A stretch of DNA of 64,000 bases from Burkholderiales bacterium (GTDB taxonomy: Bacteria > Pseudomonadota > Gammaproteobacteria > Burkholderiales > Ga0077523): positions 1 to 64,000 of the forward strand of contig JAIESW010000038.1 of NCBI GenBank assembly GCA_019745565.1. The letters run 5' to 3'. Positions 26,504 to 36,013 of the stretch are shown here, one piece after another. The position numbers and the translations under genes are program-made. The notes under the pieces were generated by a model. The model saw nothing but the letters and a program-made list of their open reading frames with translations. It was not told the origin of the DNA and ran no database searches. How positions within the stretch are numbered: position 1 is the stretch's first letter; each line of letters starts with the position of its first letter.

Positions 26504-27583
26504 TCAGAAGCGCGTGCGACGACGACGCGCGGACAGACCGAGCACCGCCAGACCCACGAACATGAGCGCGTAGGTTTCAGGCTCGGGCACCGGCGCGGAC
26601 AGCGTGTAGCGATCGATCACGACATTCGAATACGTGCCTCGCTGGGGCGTGACGTCGAACATCCAACCTTCGTACGCCTCCCATTCGGACGAACCGGTAT
26701 AGCCGTGGTAGAAGCCGTAGCCCTTCAGCACTTGCGCGGTGCCGTGGGACTCGAAAAAGTAGGACCCCCCATCCAGCGAGGGAATCGACGAACCCGAAGG
26801 AAACTGGTAAGCCCAGTCGAGGCCATCGCCTGCGAGGTTGCGGGCGAAGCTGAGACCATCGTGCGGCCCAGGTCCGCCGTACTCGTACTCGGAACGTACC
26901 TGCGTGAGTCGCGGATTCGACAGCGGGGCATCGTCCGTCGTCGGCCCGCCGATGTTCACACCGGTCTCGTTGGTGCGATCGTTCATGCCCACCCGTACGC
27001 TGACGCCGACATAGCGTGTGTCGGTCTGCTCGGGACCATTCGGCAGGGTGATCTGCAGGTGATTCACGAGCACCTGCTGATAGGCCTGATAGTTGATGTT
27101 TGTGTTGCTGTCGTAGTAGTAGTAGTCGCGCGCGAACACCTCGAACGTGCCGCCGCCGCTGGCTTGATCGAACACGCCGATACCGCTGCCAATCGTCGTG
27201 TTCCCCGTGCCCTGAGGCATCGGTGAACCAGGGGAGCTGTAGTACCGCTTCAAGTTGTCGAAGGCCCCCGTCAGCGAGTTGCCCGCACCATCGGAAAGAG
27301 TCCAGCCACCGTTGAGCCCATTCAGGTACCCGGCGGACTGCGACGCTGACCCCGTGTAGCTTGCGCTGCTGGACGTAAGCGCCAGCGGCAGGTTGGAGCT
27401 CTTCACCACGCCAGTGACCTGCCCGGTAGTGATACCGGTACCAAAGTCAGTGATCTCCAGCCCTTGCTCGAACTGCACGATCGTCACGTTGTACGTGATC
27501 GCCTCGGCCTGCAGGCTCCAGAGACCCATCGTCGCCGCGATTCCCAATGCAAGACCACGGCCATACTTCGCGTATTGCCTCAT
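26504..27583 (-). CDS. PEP-CTERM sorting-domain protein
   Basis: A 359-residue secreted protein. It has a signal peptide (to ~residue 28, LQAEA), a Gly/Ser/Tyr/Asn-rich beta-type body with few cysteines, and the C-terminal sorting tail VPEPETYALM, then a hydrophobic helix and RRRRTRF. Such proteins are cut and anchored by an exosortase (EpsH/XrtA) and are often part of biofilm or floc matrix. No exosortase gene is in the window. GAAGGGG precedes the ATG. The 236 bp upstream of it hold no other supported feature. Confidence 0.9.
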   Translation of the reverse strand: MRQYAKYGRGLALGIAATMGLWSLQAEAITYNVTIVQFEQGLEITDFGTGITTGQVTGVVKSSNLPLALTSSSASYTGSASQSAGYLNGLNGGWTLSDGAGNSLTGAFDNLKRYYSSPGSPMPQGTGNTTIGSGIGVFDQASGGGTFEVFARDYYYYDSNTNINYQAYQQVLVNHLQITLPNGPEQTDTRYVGVSVRVGMNDRTNETGVNIGGPTTDDAPLSNPRLTQVRSEYEYGGPGPHDGLSFARNLAGDGLDWAYQFPSGSSIPSLDGGSYFFESHGTAQVLKGYGFYHGYTGSSEWEAYEGWMFDVTPQRGTYSNVVIDRYTLSAPVPEPETYALMFVGLAVLGLSARRRRTRF

Positions 27584-27819
27584 GTCGGACCCCTTCTGTC
27601 AGGTTTTTCGACAGGGCGCTGCACTTCCCCGAATGCCCTGTTGATAGTGGGACTACTTGGTTCTTCCGGGCTCGGCGATCCTAGCTTTCCTATGACGGCA
27701 ACATCAACTGCCGCGGACACGCGCCGGAGGCTTCATGGCGCTGCGCACGACGCCCACCGTCGGAAAGGAGAACCAAGCTCAGCGGCCGGACGCAATGCAA
27801 ACGCCGGACCACGGACGAC

Positions 27820-29028
27820 TCAGTCGTTGTCGAGGCGCGCGTCGAATCCCAAAGATTTCAGGCGCGCTATCACCTGTTCGACGTGTCCGAAGCCGCGCGT
27901 CTCGAGCACGAAGTCCACTTCTGTCTCCTGCAGGGACAGATTGGTGAACGCGCGCTGATGATGCACTTCCTCGATGTTCGCGTTCGACTCCGCTATGGCG
28001 GCGGTCACTCGTGCGAGTGACCCGGGGAGGTCACGCAAGGTCACCGCGAGACGCGTGAGACGCCCGGTACGCACCATGCCGCGCTGGATCACGTCGGCGA
28101 GCGTCAACGGATCGATGTTGCCGCCGCACAGCACGAGGCCGACCCTGCGGCCGACGAAGCGGTCGCGATGCTTGATCAACGCAGCGAGCCCGGTGGCACC
28201 GGCCCCTTCGGCAACGGTCTTCTCGATCTCCAGCAGGAGCAGGATCGCCGCCTCGATGTCGCCTTCGTCCACCAGGAAGATCCCGTCGACCCAACGGCGC
28301 ACCAGTTCCTGGGTCAGCACGCCGGGCTGCTTCACCGCGATACCGTCGGCGAGCGTGCTCGCTCCGAACGCGGGCATGCGGTTCTCGATCGCGCACAGCA
28401 TCGAAGGAAAGCGCTCGGTCTGCACCCCGACGATCTCGATGCCGGGTTTGATCGCCTTGGCCGCCACCGCCATGCCGGAGATCATCCCGCCGCCGCCGAT
28501 CGGGACGATCAGCACGTCGAGTTGCGGAGCCGCCTCCAGCATCTCGAGTGCGATGGTGCCCTGGCCTGCGATGACCTCTGCATCGTCATACGGATGCACG
28601 AGCGTCAGGCGACGCTCGTCCCTGACTTGAAGCGCATGGGCGCGCGCTTCGTCGAAGTTCTCGCCGGCCAGGATAACCTCGGCTCCATGAGCGCGCGTAT
28701 GCTCCACCTTCACGTGCGGCGTGAAGCGGGGCATCACGATGACGGCCGGAATGCCGAGCCGCCGCGCGTGGTACGCCACGCCCTGTGCATGATTGCCGGC
28801 GGAAACCGCGATCACACCGGCGGCGCGCTGCGCCGCGTCGAGCGACACCAGCTTGTTCAGCGCACCGCGTTCCTTGAACGACGCGGTGAACTGATGGTTC
28901 TCGAACTTGAGCCAGACTTCCGCACCGGTGATCTCGGATAACGTGCGCGAATGCAGGCAGGGCGTGCGGGCAATATGGCCGGCGAGAACGCCGGCAGCGG
29001 CCTGGACGTCGGCCAAGGTGATGCTCAT
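27820..29028 (-). CDS. Threonine ammonia-lyase (threonine dehydratase) with ACT domain
   Basis: A 402-residue PLP enzyme of fold type II. The Schiff-base Lys is in TASFKERGALN, the phosphate loop is GGGGMISG and SAGNHAQG binds the substrate. A C-terminal ACT domain (residues ~325-400, LRDLPGSLARVTAAI) gives allosteric control. It converts threonine (or serine) to 2-oxobutyrate and ammonia, the entry to isoleucine synthesis or threonine breakdown; the length fits the short single-ACT type rather than long IlvA. The ATG at 29028 gives the conserved start; an upstream in-frame start would add 18 odd residues. Confidence 0.9.
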   Translation of the reverse strand: MSITLADVQAAAGVLAGHIARTPCLHSRTLSEITGAEVWLKFENHQFTASFKERGALNKLVSLDAAQRAAGVIAVSAGNHAQGVAYHARRLGIPAVIVMPRFTPHVKVEHTRAHGAEVILAGENFDEARAHALQVRDERRLTLVHPYDDAEVIAGQGTIALEMLEAAPQLDVLIVPIGGGGMISGMAVAAKAIKPGIEIVGVQTERFPSMLCAIENRMPAFGASTLADGIAVKQPGVLTQELVRRWVDGIFLVDEGDIEAAILLLLEIEKTVAEGAGATGLAALIKHRDRFVGRRVGLVLCGGNIDPLTLADVIQRGMVRTGRLTRLAVTLRDLPGSLARVTAAIAESNANIEEVHHQRAFTNLSLQETEVDFVLETRGFGHVEQVIARLKSLGFDARLDND

Positions 29029-29107
29029 GACTGCGGATTCCTGCGATTGGAAAGAGAGATGCGAGTGTCGCCGCAATCGCATCTGGCGGGAAGCCTGCAG
29101 TGGACGG

Positions 29108-29168
29108 CTCCACGCTCCCCATGGTCGCTACCCCCGCGGGAGCGCATGGGTACCTTGGGGCGGCCGGC
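29108..29168 (+). repeat. REP-like intergenic repeat, copy 1 (plus orientation)
   Basis: A C/G-rich block: a CCACGCTCCC part, then GGTCGCT, then a CCCCC...GGG hairpin, then CTTGGGGCGGCC. The same order is found, inverted, at 42925-43004 and 43008-43089. Confidence 0.55.
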
Positions 29169-29182
29169 AGCCCAGCGGCACA

Positions 29183-29208
29183 AATAAAAAAACCCGCCGC
29201 AGCGGGTT
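29183..29208 (-). terminator. Rho-independent terminator of the cold-shock gene
   Basis: On the minus strand AACCCGCTGCGGCGGGTT forms a compact GC stem followed directly by a run of seven T. It lies ~33 bp after the cold-shock stop codon. Confidence 0.9.
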
Positions 29209-29240
29209 CTTCGAAAGTCGGTTTCGGCAGCCCTCGAACG

Positions 29241-29444
29241 TCAGATAGCCTGGATGTTGGAAGCCTGCTTGCCCTTCGGCCCGGTGGTCACCTCGAAGCT
29301 GACCCGCTGGCCTTCCTTCAGGGATTTGAAGCCGTTCATCTTGATCGCCGAGAAATGCGCGAACACGTCTTCACTCTTGTCGTCTGGAGTGATGAAACCA
29401 AACCCTTTTGCATCGTTGAACCATTTGACGGTACCCGTTGCCAT
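29241..29444 (-). CDS. Cold-shock protein (CspA family)
   Basis: A 67-residue single cold-shock domain, an RNA/ssDNA chaperone. The RNA-binding motifs KGFGFI (RNP1) and VFAHF (RNP2) are intact. The ATG at 29444 is 6 nt after GGGAGGA. It has a clear promoter ~130 bp upstream, giving the long leader typical of csp genes, and an intrinsic terminator behind it, so it is transcribed alone. Confidence 0.96.
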   Translation of the reverse strand: MATGTVKWFNDAKGFGFITPDDKSEDVFAHFSAIKMNGFKSLKEGQRVSFEVTTGPKGKQASNIQAI

Positions 29445-29573
29445 GTTGTCCTCCCGTTGGGTTGAACGTTCGGGCTGCCACCCGCGCTGATGTCTTTGGG
29501 TGGCGAGACCGTGCGTGCAAGGACTGCATGGCGCTTCCATACCGCCGACTACCTGACCCCAAAACACGCGCGA

Positions 29574-29601
29574 ATAATACGCTTGCGCAATCGGTTCGCA
29601 A
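29574..29601 (-). promoter_or_regulatory. Promoter of the cold-shock gene
   Basis: On the minus strand TTGCGA (29601-29596) and TATTAT (29579-29574) with a 16-bp spacer. A start near 29567 leaves a leader of about 120 nt before the ATG, as expected for cspA-type mRNAs whose leader folds with temperature. Confidence 0.65.
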
Positions 29602-29735
29602 GGGTCGCACCCTCTCTGTGCGAAAGGCGAACATGCCAACGCCATTCAACGATTTGTGTGCGCCGCAGCATCCCGAAGGGTGGCTCGGGAAACCCGTATA
29701 AGTCTTATACGGGCACCCTATTATTCGATGGCGCG

Positions 29736-30923
29736 CTAAATCAATCCGCGCTCAGACAGATTTCGCATGAGCGCGGAAACGCCGAAACTCCACGGGGCAA
29801 TCCGGTGGCAGTGATCGACGCGATTGACCAGTGCTCCGAGGTGACGGCTGCGCACGGTCACCACATCGCCCACCTTGTGCGTGAAGCCGTGACCGCGTTC
29901 ACCGCGATCCTGTGTCGGTGCGAACGCGGTACCGAGGAACAACATCAGTCCATCGGGGTACTGGTGATTCGGACCGATCGCCTGCCCGGCGAGATCGAGC
30001 GGATCACGACTGATCTGCGTGAGCGAATAGCGGCCCTGAACTTTGAATCCGTCGCCGGCGCCCGCCACTTCCACTTCCACTTCGGTGCGACGCAAGGCAT
30101 CGATGCCGAAGCGGTCATCCAGCAGCCGGATGAACGGGCCGATCGCGCAGCTCGCGTTGTTGTCCTTCGCGCGCCCGAGCAGCAACGCGCTGCGGCCCTC
30201 CCAGTCGCGCAGGTTGACGTCGTTCCCGAGCGCCGCACCGACCACCTTGCCGCGGCTGTTCACGGCGAGCACGACTTCGGGTTCCGGGTTGTTCCACGAC
30301 GAATTCTCGAGGATGCCGATGTCGGCACCGACGCCCACCGCAGACATGGGTTGCGACTTGTTGAAGACCTCCGCATCGGGACCGATCCCCACTTCCAGAT
30401 ATTGCGACCAGAGCCCTTTCTCGACCAGCAACGCCTTCACGCGCGTCGCCTCGGCCGAGCCGGGCTTCACCGACGAGAGCGATGCACCGATCTCGCGCCC
30501 GAGCGTGCCGCGGATCTCCTCGGCCTGCGCCGGGTCGCCCTTCGCGTGCTCCTCGATCACACGCTCCAGCATGCTCGCGACAAAGGTCACGCCGCACGCG
30601 CGCAGCGCCTGCAGATCGCACGGCGTGAGGAAATAGGGCCGATCGGGATTGCGCGCGGCTGCGCCACTGTTCGCGAGCATCGCCGTCACATCGCCGATCG
30701 GTTGCGCACGGCCGTTCGCGAGCGCGGCGCGTACAACACCGACGGGGTCGTCGGCATTGACGAGGTCCGCCGTCGTAGGCGCCACCAGACTCAGGTCGTA
30801 GGCCTGCTCCCCGCAGATCGCGACCGGACTGGGGCCCGGCAAGGGTCCCGGCACCCAGGCACGCCCGACGAGCGTGGCACGATCGGCATCGGCGGGAAGG
30901 ATGTTGGCGCTGGTCAGGTCCAT
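29736..30923 (-). CDS. Fumarylacetoacetate hydrolase family protein
   Basis: A 395-residue FAH-superfamily protein. Metal-site residues appear in the family pattern: EVGIGPDAEVF, then PEPEVVL, GNDVNLRDWEG and GRAKDNNAS. It is longer than short FAHD1-type hydrolases because of an N-terminal ~80-residue part. FAH enzymes cleave or hydrolyse beta-diketo or 2-keto-3-deoxy acids. The ATG at 30923 is 5 bp downstream of the stop of a secreted hypothetical protein on the same strand, so they are co-transcribed. No good ribosome site is visible. The substrate is unknown. Confidence 0.85.
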   Translation of the reverse strand: MDLTSANILPADADRATLVGRAWVPGPLPGPSPVAICGEQAYDLSLVAPTTADLVNADDPVGVVRAALANGRAQPIGDVTAMLANSGAAARNPDRPYFLTPCDLQALRACGVTFVASMLERVIEEHAKGDPAQAEEIRGTLGREIGASLSSVKPGSAEATRVKALLVEKGLWSQYLEVGIGPDAEVFNKSQPMSAVGVGADIGILENSSWNNPEPEVVLAVNSRGKVVGAALGNDVNLRDWEGRSALLLGRAKDNNASCAIGPFIRLLDDRFGIDALRRTEVEVEVAGAGDGFKVQGRYSLTQISRDPLDLAGQAIGPNHQYPDGLMLFLGTAFAPTQDRGERGHGFTHKVGDVVTVRSRHLGALVNRVDHCHRIAPWSFGVSALMRNLSERGLI

Positions 30924-30928
30924 GGCGG

Positions 30929-31501
30929 TCAGGGTCCGGGCTTGTGGATGATGAAGGCGTAGTCCGCGCGGCATTCGGGCGTGCACAGGATGGCCCACAG
31001 ATCGCTCGGCGAGGCGGCAGGAAACCAGATCACCATCTCGTGGCCCAGATTGTTCTCGATGTCGAGCCGGTGAATTCGCGCCGGCACGGCCTGCACCGCA
31101 TCCCGATAAGCCGGCACCGCAGCGGCGAGGCGCGCGTGCTGTTCGGCAGCCGCCGCGCCCTCCAGCACGTGCGCGTCGAACTCGACGAAGTACTTGGCCC
31201 CCGGTGCGTCCACCGACGCATCGGGCGCCCAGGCGGGGGCGTCCGGGCGGTCGAACCAGCTGTTCGGGAAGCGCCATTGCCAGCCGGGCGCGGCGATGAG
31301 CTTCGTGCCCAGGGCGCTGCAATCGATGATGGCCCATTGGTCGATGGGTGCCGGCAGGCTGCGCAGGGCATTCTCCGGTGGGTGCCCGCAGTCCATCGCG
31401 CCGATCGGCGTCGGCGCATCGTTGCCGTGGGCATGCACCGCGGTACTCGTCGTGATCAGCAGTCCCAGGCAGCAGGCCGCTTGGCGGATCTTCGAACGCA
31501 T
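30929..31501 (-). CDS. Secreted hypothetical protein
   Basis: A 190-residue protein with a signal peptide (to about residue 24, AVHAHG) and a strong GGAGGAGGGG ribosome site. The mature part has several Trp and Cys residues (DCGHPPE, IDCSALG, LCTPECRAD). No family is recognised. It is directly upstream of the FAH-family gene (5 bp gap) and divergent from the exonuclease gene; the 178 bp between hold the promoters. Confidence 0.65.
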   Translation of the reverse strand: MRSKIRQAACCLGLLITTSTAVHAHGNDAPTPIGAMDCGHPPENALRSLPAPIDQWAIIDCSALGTKLIAAPGWQWRFPNSWFDRPDAPAWAPDASVDAPGAKYFVEFDAHVLEGAAAAEQHARLAAAVPAYRDAVQAVPARIHRLDIENNLGHEMVIWFPAASPSDLWAILCTPECRADYAFIIHKPGP

Positions 31502-31679
31502 CTCGTGAACCCCTCCTCCTTCGCGTGGACCGCGATTATAGGGACCATGGCCGGGTATCGAGGGAACGACGCGCGTCTTGTTAAGCTTGGCGGCGTGACG
31601 CATCGATCGTTCCGGGCTGGTCGCCCGCACTGCAGCAAGCCAGCCTTCGGCGGCATCGGCTCTACCAGGCGTCGGCCCG

Positions 31680-33089
31680 ATGTTTGACCAGCCGACCGTC
31701 TTTCTGGATGTCGAAACCACCGGCGCCACCGCGAACCGCGACCGGATCACGGAGATCGGCCTGGTCGAGGTGAACGGCGGCACCCTCGTGGAGGAGTGGT
31801 CCACGCTGGTGAATCCCGGCCTGCGGATCCCGCCCGAGATCGAGGCGCTCACGGGCATCACCAACGCCATGGTGGCGGAGGCTCCGAGCTTCGAATCGCT
31901 CAGCACCGAGCTGCATCGACGCCTCGAGGGCAAGCTGCTGGTGGCGCACAACGCCCGCTTCGACTACGGGTTTCTGCGCAACGAGTTCGCGCGTGCCGGT
32001 CTCCGATACCTGTCGAAGGTCCTGTGCACGGTAAAGCTGTCGCGCCGCCTGTACCCGCAGGAGCGGCGCCACAATCTCGACAGTCTCATCGAGCGCCATG
32101 GCCTCGTCTGCAACCAGCGTCATCGCGCGCTGGCGGACGCACGCGTGCTGTGGGATTTCGCGCAACGCATCCGGCAGGAGCTGGGGGAGGAGACGGTGCA
32201 GACCGCCGTGACCCACGTGCTGAAGACACCCACACTGCCCCCGCGTCTCGACGCGGCGCAGCTCGATGCGCTGCCGGAGAGCGTCGGGGTGTACGTCTTC
32301 TACGGCGAAGGGGACACCCCGCTCTACGTGGGCAAGAGCCTCAACATCCGGTCGCGCGTGCTGGCGCATTTCTCCGGCGACCACCGCGTCGCGAAGGACA
32401 TGCGCATCGCCCAGGAGATCACCCGGATCGAGTGGCGCGAGACGGCCGGCGAACTGGGCGCGCTCCTGCAGGAAGCCCGCTGGGTCAAACGCCTGACACC
32501 GGTCCACAATCACAAACTGCGTCCCGCCGAGGAACTGTGGGCATTGTGGTGGGATGTAATGAAGACCGTCCCACCGAAAGCGGTCAGTGCATCCGCGATC
32601 GAGTTCGCCGTTGCCGAGAACCTCTACGGCCCGTTCCGTTCGCGCGCACGAGCCAACCGCACGCTGCGCGAGATCGCCGATGCGAACGGACTATGCGCCC
32701 GCGCCGTCGGCCTGGAGCACGGCGGCACCGGACCATGCTTCTCGTATCAGGTCGGCAAGTGCCGCGGCGCCTGCTGCGGGCGCGAAACCCTCGTCTCCCA
32801 CAATCTGCGCCTGGCACAGGCGCTGCACCGGCTGCGGCTCGAGGCTTGGCCGTACCACGGCCCGATCGGCGTACGCGAGGCCGATGCCGTGAGCGGCCGC
32901 ACCGAAATGCATCTGATCGATCGCTGGTGCTACCTCGATACGGTCAGCAGCGAAAGCGATCTCCACGATGCGCTGGAGGCGCGCACCGAACGCGCCTTCG
33001 ACCTCGATACCTACCAGATCCTGTCGAAGTGGCTGAAGCGTCACCCCGCGATGGCGGTCATCGATCTCGCGCCGGCCGTCAGGTCGTGA
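31680..33089 (+). CDS. DnaQ-like exonuclease fused to GIY-YIG/UvrC-like nuclease (Cho-type)
   Basis: A 469-residue two-domain repair protein. Residues ~5-165 form a DEDDh 3'-5' exonuclease (FLDVETTG, HNARFDYGFL, HRALADARV). Residues ~195-280 form a GIY-YIG domain (GVYVFYG, PLYVGKS and the catalytic Arg in NIRSRV). A UvrC-like Cys-containing segment (CFSYQVGKCRGACCG) follows. Such fusions are known in several bacterial groups and may take part in nucleotide-excision repair. Its 3' end overlaps the convergent hydrolase gene by 11 bp. Confidence 0.88.
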   Translation: MFDQPTVFLDVETTGATANRDRITEIGLVEVNGGTLVEEWSTLVNPGLRIPPEIEALTGITNAMVAEAPSFESLSTELHRRLEGKLLVAHNARFDYGFLRNEFARAGLRYLSKVLCTVKLSRRLYPQERRHNLDSLIERHGLVCNQRHRALADARVLWDFAQRIRQELGEETVQTAVTHVLKTPTLPPRLDAAQLDALPESVGVYVFYGEGDTPLYVGKSLNIRSRVLAHFSGDHRVAKDMRIAQEITRIEWRETAGELGALLQEARWVKRLTPVHNHKLRPAEELWALWWDVMKTVPPKAVSASAIEFAVAENLYGPFRSRARANRTLREIADANGLCARAVGLEHGGTGPCFSYQVGKCRGACCGRETLVSHNLRLAQALHRLRLEAWPYHGPIGVREADAVSGRTEMHLIDRWCYLDTVSSESDLHDALEARTERAFDLDTYQILSKWLKRHPAMAVIDLAPAVRS

Positions 33090-33858
33090 GGAATCGCCCG
33101 GAGAAGTAGTCGAAGACTTCCGGCTGCTCGAGATTGGACAGATGGGACGCCGAGGGAATCACAGCGAGTTGCGCCCCCGGAATCGCGAGCTGGATGGCCC
33201 GTGCCATCTCCACCGGCGTGCCGACGTCCTGGTCGCCCGCGATCACCAGCGTGGGGCATTGCACGGCGCCGAGACGATCGTTGAGATCGATCTTCGGGAT
33301 GGCGTGACAGCAGCCGACATAGCCCGCCACCGGTGTCTCGCGGATCATCGTGCCCACCCGGCTCGCGACCTCGGGCTTCCGCGCGAGGAACGGCGCGGTG
33401 AACCAGCGCGTCAGGGTGCCATCGACCACGGCCTCCATGCCCTTCGCGGTGACGGCATCGATGCGGCCCTTCCAGATGGGCGCGGCTTCGGGGCCCACAC
33501 GGCTGGTCGTGTTGCACAGCACGAGCCGATCGAAGCGCCCGGGATACTTGAGTGCGTGGGTCATGCCGATCATGCCGCCCATGGACAGACCCATGTAGCT
33601 GCATTTCGCGACCCCGAGCGAATCGAGCAGCGCTTGCAGATCATCGGCCAGCTGATCGAGCGTGTAGGCTCCCGCCGGTGCGTCGGTGCCGCCGTGGCCG
33701 CGCGTGTCGAACCGCAGCACCTTGAAGCGTCCGCGCAGAGCGGACACCTGGGCATCCCACATGGCGAGATTGCAGGCGAGCGAATGGCTCATCACGAGCC
33801 ACGGGCCCTCCCCTTCGATTTCGTAGCGAATCCGGATACCGTTGCCCTGCGCGTGCAT
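33079..33858 (-). CDS. Alpha/beta hydrolase, 3-oxoadipate enol-lactonase (PcaD)-like
   Basis: A 259-residue alpha/beta hydrolase. The nucleophile elbow is GLSMGG, the acid is in AGDQDVGTP and the His in SASHLSNLEQP. The overall pattern (DTRGHGGTDAP and a cap rich in Pro and Arg) fits PcaD, which opens the enol-lactone of the protocatechuate pathway. Other pca genes are absent, apart from a secreted intradiol dioxygenase at 47985. GGGAGG precedes the ATG. The gene is divergent from the SDR gene. Confidence 0.78.
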   Translation of the reverse strand: MHAQGNGIRIRYEIEGEGPWLVMSHSLACNLAMWDAQVSALRGRFKVLRFDTRGHGGTDAPAGAYTLDQLADDLQALLDSLGVAKCSYMGLSMGGMIGMTHALKYPGRFDRLVLCNTTSRVGPEAAPIWKGRIDAVTAKGMEAVVDGTLTRWFTAPFLARKPEVASRVGTMIRETPVAGYVGCCHAIPKIDLNDRLGAVQCPTLVIAGDQDVGTPVEMARAIQLAIPGAQLAVIPSASHLSNLEQPEVFDYFSGRFLTT

Positions 33859-33950
33859 GCCCTTCGCCTCCCTCCCCCTGCCCGCACCGGGTGGGGCGGA
33901 CATTTCCATCGAGTATAACCAGCGGCGAATCACCTTCGTCCTCCCCGGCC

Positions 33951-34910
33951 ATGACCGACACCGCCCGCCCCCTGCACGTGATCTTCGGTACCGGTCCCCT
34001 GGGGCTTGCCCTCATGCGGGCACTGCGCTCGGAAGACCGGCGCGTGCGGATGATCAACCGGTCCGCGCGGGTGCGCTTCGACAAGGACCTTGAGACCGAA
34101 GTGGGTGGCGGCGACGCCGCCGACCCGGGCTTCGCCCGCGAAGTCTGCGAAGGCGCGGCCGTGGTCTATCACTGCGTCGGCCTGCCCTATCCGCGCTGGC
34201 GCGAGTTTCCCGGCATCGCCCGCGGCATCGTCGAAGGCGCAGCCGCTGCCGGGGCGACGCTCGTGTACGGCGACAACCTTTACGCCTATGGCCAGGTGAC
34301 CGGACCTTTGCGGGAGGGTCTGCCCGAGACCGCCTCGACGGTGAAGGGGCGCATCCGCGCCGAAGTCGCCGCGCTGCTGCTGGATGCCCATCGCGCAGGC
34401 AACGTGCCCGTGGCCATCGGTCGAGGCTCCGATTTCTTCGGGCCGCACGCGACGGACGCGACGATGCTGGGCTCGCGCGTGTTCGCCCGCATCCTCGCCG
34501 GTAGACCTGCCCAGGCGATCGGCGACCCGGACCGGCAGCACAGCTACACCTATCTCGACGATTTCGGGCGTGCACTCGTGGTGCTTGGCGATCGCCCCGA
34601 AGCCGCAGGGCAGATCTGGCACGTGCCCAACGCACCGCCGCTGTCCACGCGCGCCATCGTCACGACCATCGGCGAGTTGGCCGGCACTGCGGCCCGGGTA
34701 TCGGCCGCCCCGGGCTGGATGGTCGGCCTAGCGGGCCTCTTCAGTCCGCAACTGCGCGAACTGAAGGAAATGCTCTATGAGTTCGACCGCGATTTCGTGG
34801 TGGATTCGTCCCGGTTCGAAGGTGCCTTCGGCATTCGGGCGACCCCGCTGCGCGACTCGCTGGCCCGTACGCTTGCCTGGTTTCGCAGCACGGCCTCGAA
34901 GGCGACTTGA
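33951..34910 (+). CDS. NAD(P)-dependent epimerase/dehydratase (extended SDR)
   Basis: A 319-residue extended short-chain dehydrogenase-like protein. The dinucleotide motif is GTGPLG (GxGxxG). The catalytic region shows YGDNLYAYG but no clear YxxxK, so it may be an atypical member. Start at the ATG 33951; no strong ribosome site is seen. It is followed 90 bp later by AraD1, NIPSNAP and amidase genes on the same strand. Substrate unknown. Confidence 0.78.
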   Translation: MTDTARPLHVIFGTGPLGLALMRALRSEDRRVRMINRSARVRFDKDLETEVGGGDAADPGFAREVCEGAAVVYHCVGLPYPRWREFPGIARGIVEGAAAAGATLVYGDNLYAYGQVTGPLREGLPETASTVKGRIRAEVAALLLDAHRAGNVPVAIGRGSDFFGPHATDATMLGSRVFARILAGRPAQAIGDPDRQHSYTYLDDFGRALVVLGDRPEAAGQIWHVPNAPPLSTRAIVTTIGELAGTAARVSAAPGWMVGLAGLFSPQLRELKEMLYEFDRDFVVDSSRFEGAFGIRATPLRDSLARTLAWFRSTASKAT

Positions 34911-35000
34911 CCCGGTACGGCGCGGGCTCCATGCTCGCGGGCACACAACAAGACGATGCCGCACGCGGGACCGCTGCGGCCTTCGAAGGGGAGGAGCACC

Positions 35001-35999
35001 ATGAGACTGACCCAGTTCGTCGGACGCGACGGTGTCCGGCGCGTCGGCGTGGCCGACGACGGCCCGACGCTGCAGGTTCTGGCCGGCACCAAGCGCGTCT
35101 ACGACCTCGCGCTGGAAGCGGCGCGTACCGGCCGGAAGCTCGAAGCGCTCGCAACGAGCCGCATCGGCTCCGAACGCGAGAACTACGACGATGTGATCCG
35201 CGAGCGCCGCCTCCTGCTGCCGCTCGATCATCCCGATCCGTACCGCTGCCTCGTCACCGGCACCGGGCTTTCCCACCTCGGCAGCGCGGCGGCACGCGAT
35301 TCGATGCACGCCAAACTGCAGGCGTCGGAGGAGTCGCTGACCGATTCGATGAAGATGTTCAAGTGGGGCATGGAAGGCGGCAAGCCGAAGACGGGGACCA
35401 TCGGCACACCGCCGGAATGGTTCTACAAGGGCGATGGTCGCTGGGTCGTGGCGCCGGAGCAGGCGCTCGAGCTGCCGGCCTACGCACAGGACGGCGGCGA
35501 GGAGGTGGAGACCGTCGGGCTCTACGTGATCGGCGACGACGGCACGCCGCTGCGCGTGGGTTTTGCGCTCGGCAACGAGTACTCCGATCATGTGACCGAA
35601 CGCCAGAACTACCTGTACCTCGCCCATTCCAAGCTGCGCCAGAGCTGCTTCGGCCCCGAACTGCTGCTGGGCGACATGCCGCGCAACGTGCGCGGACACG
35701 CGCGCCTGCTGCGCGGCAACGAGGTCGTGTGGGAGTCCGACTGGCTTTCGGGCGAGGACAACATGTGCCACGCCATCGCGAACCTCGAGCATCACCACTT
35801 CAAGTACCCGGAGTTCCGCGTGCCCGGCGACGTGCACGTGCACTACTTCGGCGCCGCCACCGGCAGCTTCACCCAGAAGATCGAGACGCGCCTGGGCGAC
35901 GTGTTCGAGATCGCGGCGGAAGGCTTCGGCCGGCCGCTGCGCAACACGCTCGGCGCCGCGCGCGAGACCAATCGCCTGATCAACGTTCGCACCCTGTAA
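35001..35999 (+). CDS. AraD1 (GguC-like) family protein, FAH superfamily
   Basis: A 332-residue protein of the GguC/AraD1 group, related to FAH and often linked to L-arabinose/2-keto-3-deoxyarabonate metabolism. It shows RLTQFVG, VTGTGLSHLGSAAARD, EWFYKGDG, FALGNEYSDHV and DNMCHAIANLEHHHFKYP. The ATG at 35001 follows GGGGAGG. The metal-site acidic residues are in the usual places. The next genes (NIPSNAP, amidase) follow with no gap, so a short catabolic operon is likely. Confidence 0.85.
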   Translation: MRLTQFVGRDGVRRVGVADDGPTLQVLAGTKRVYDLALEAARTGRKLEALATSRIGSERENYDDVIRERRLLLPLDHPDPYRCLVTGTGLSHLGSAAARDSMHAKLQASEESLTDSMKMFKWGMEGGKPKTGTIGTPPEWFYKGDGRWVVAPEQALELPAYAQDGGEEVETVGLYVIGDDGTPLRVGFALGNEYSDHVTERQNYLYLAHSKLRQSCFGPELLLGDMPRNVRGHARLLRGNEVVWESDWLSGEDNMCHAIANLEHHHFKYPEFRVPGDVHVHYFGAATGSFTQKIETRLGDVFEIAAEGFGRPLRNTLGAARETNRLINVRTL

Positions 36000-36013
36000 G
36001 GAGCAACCGAATC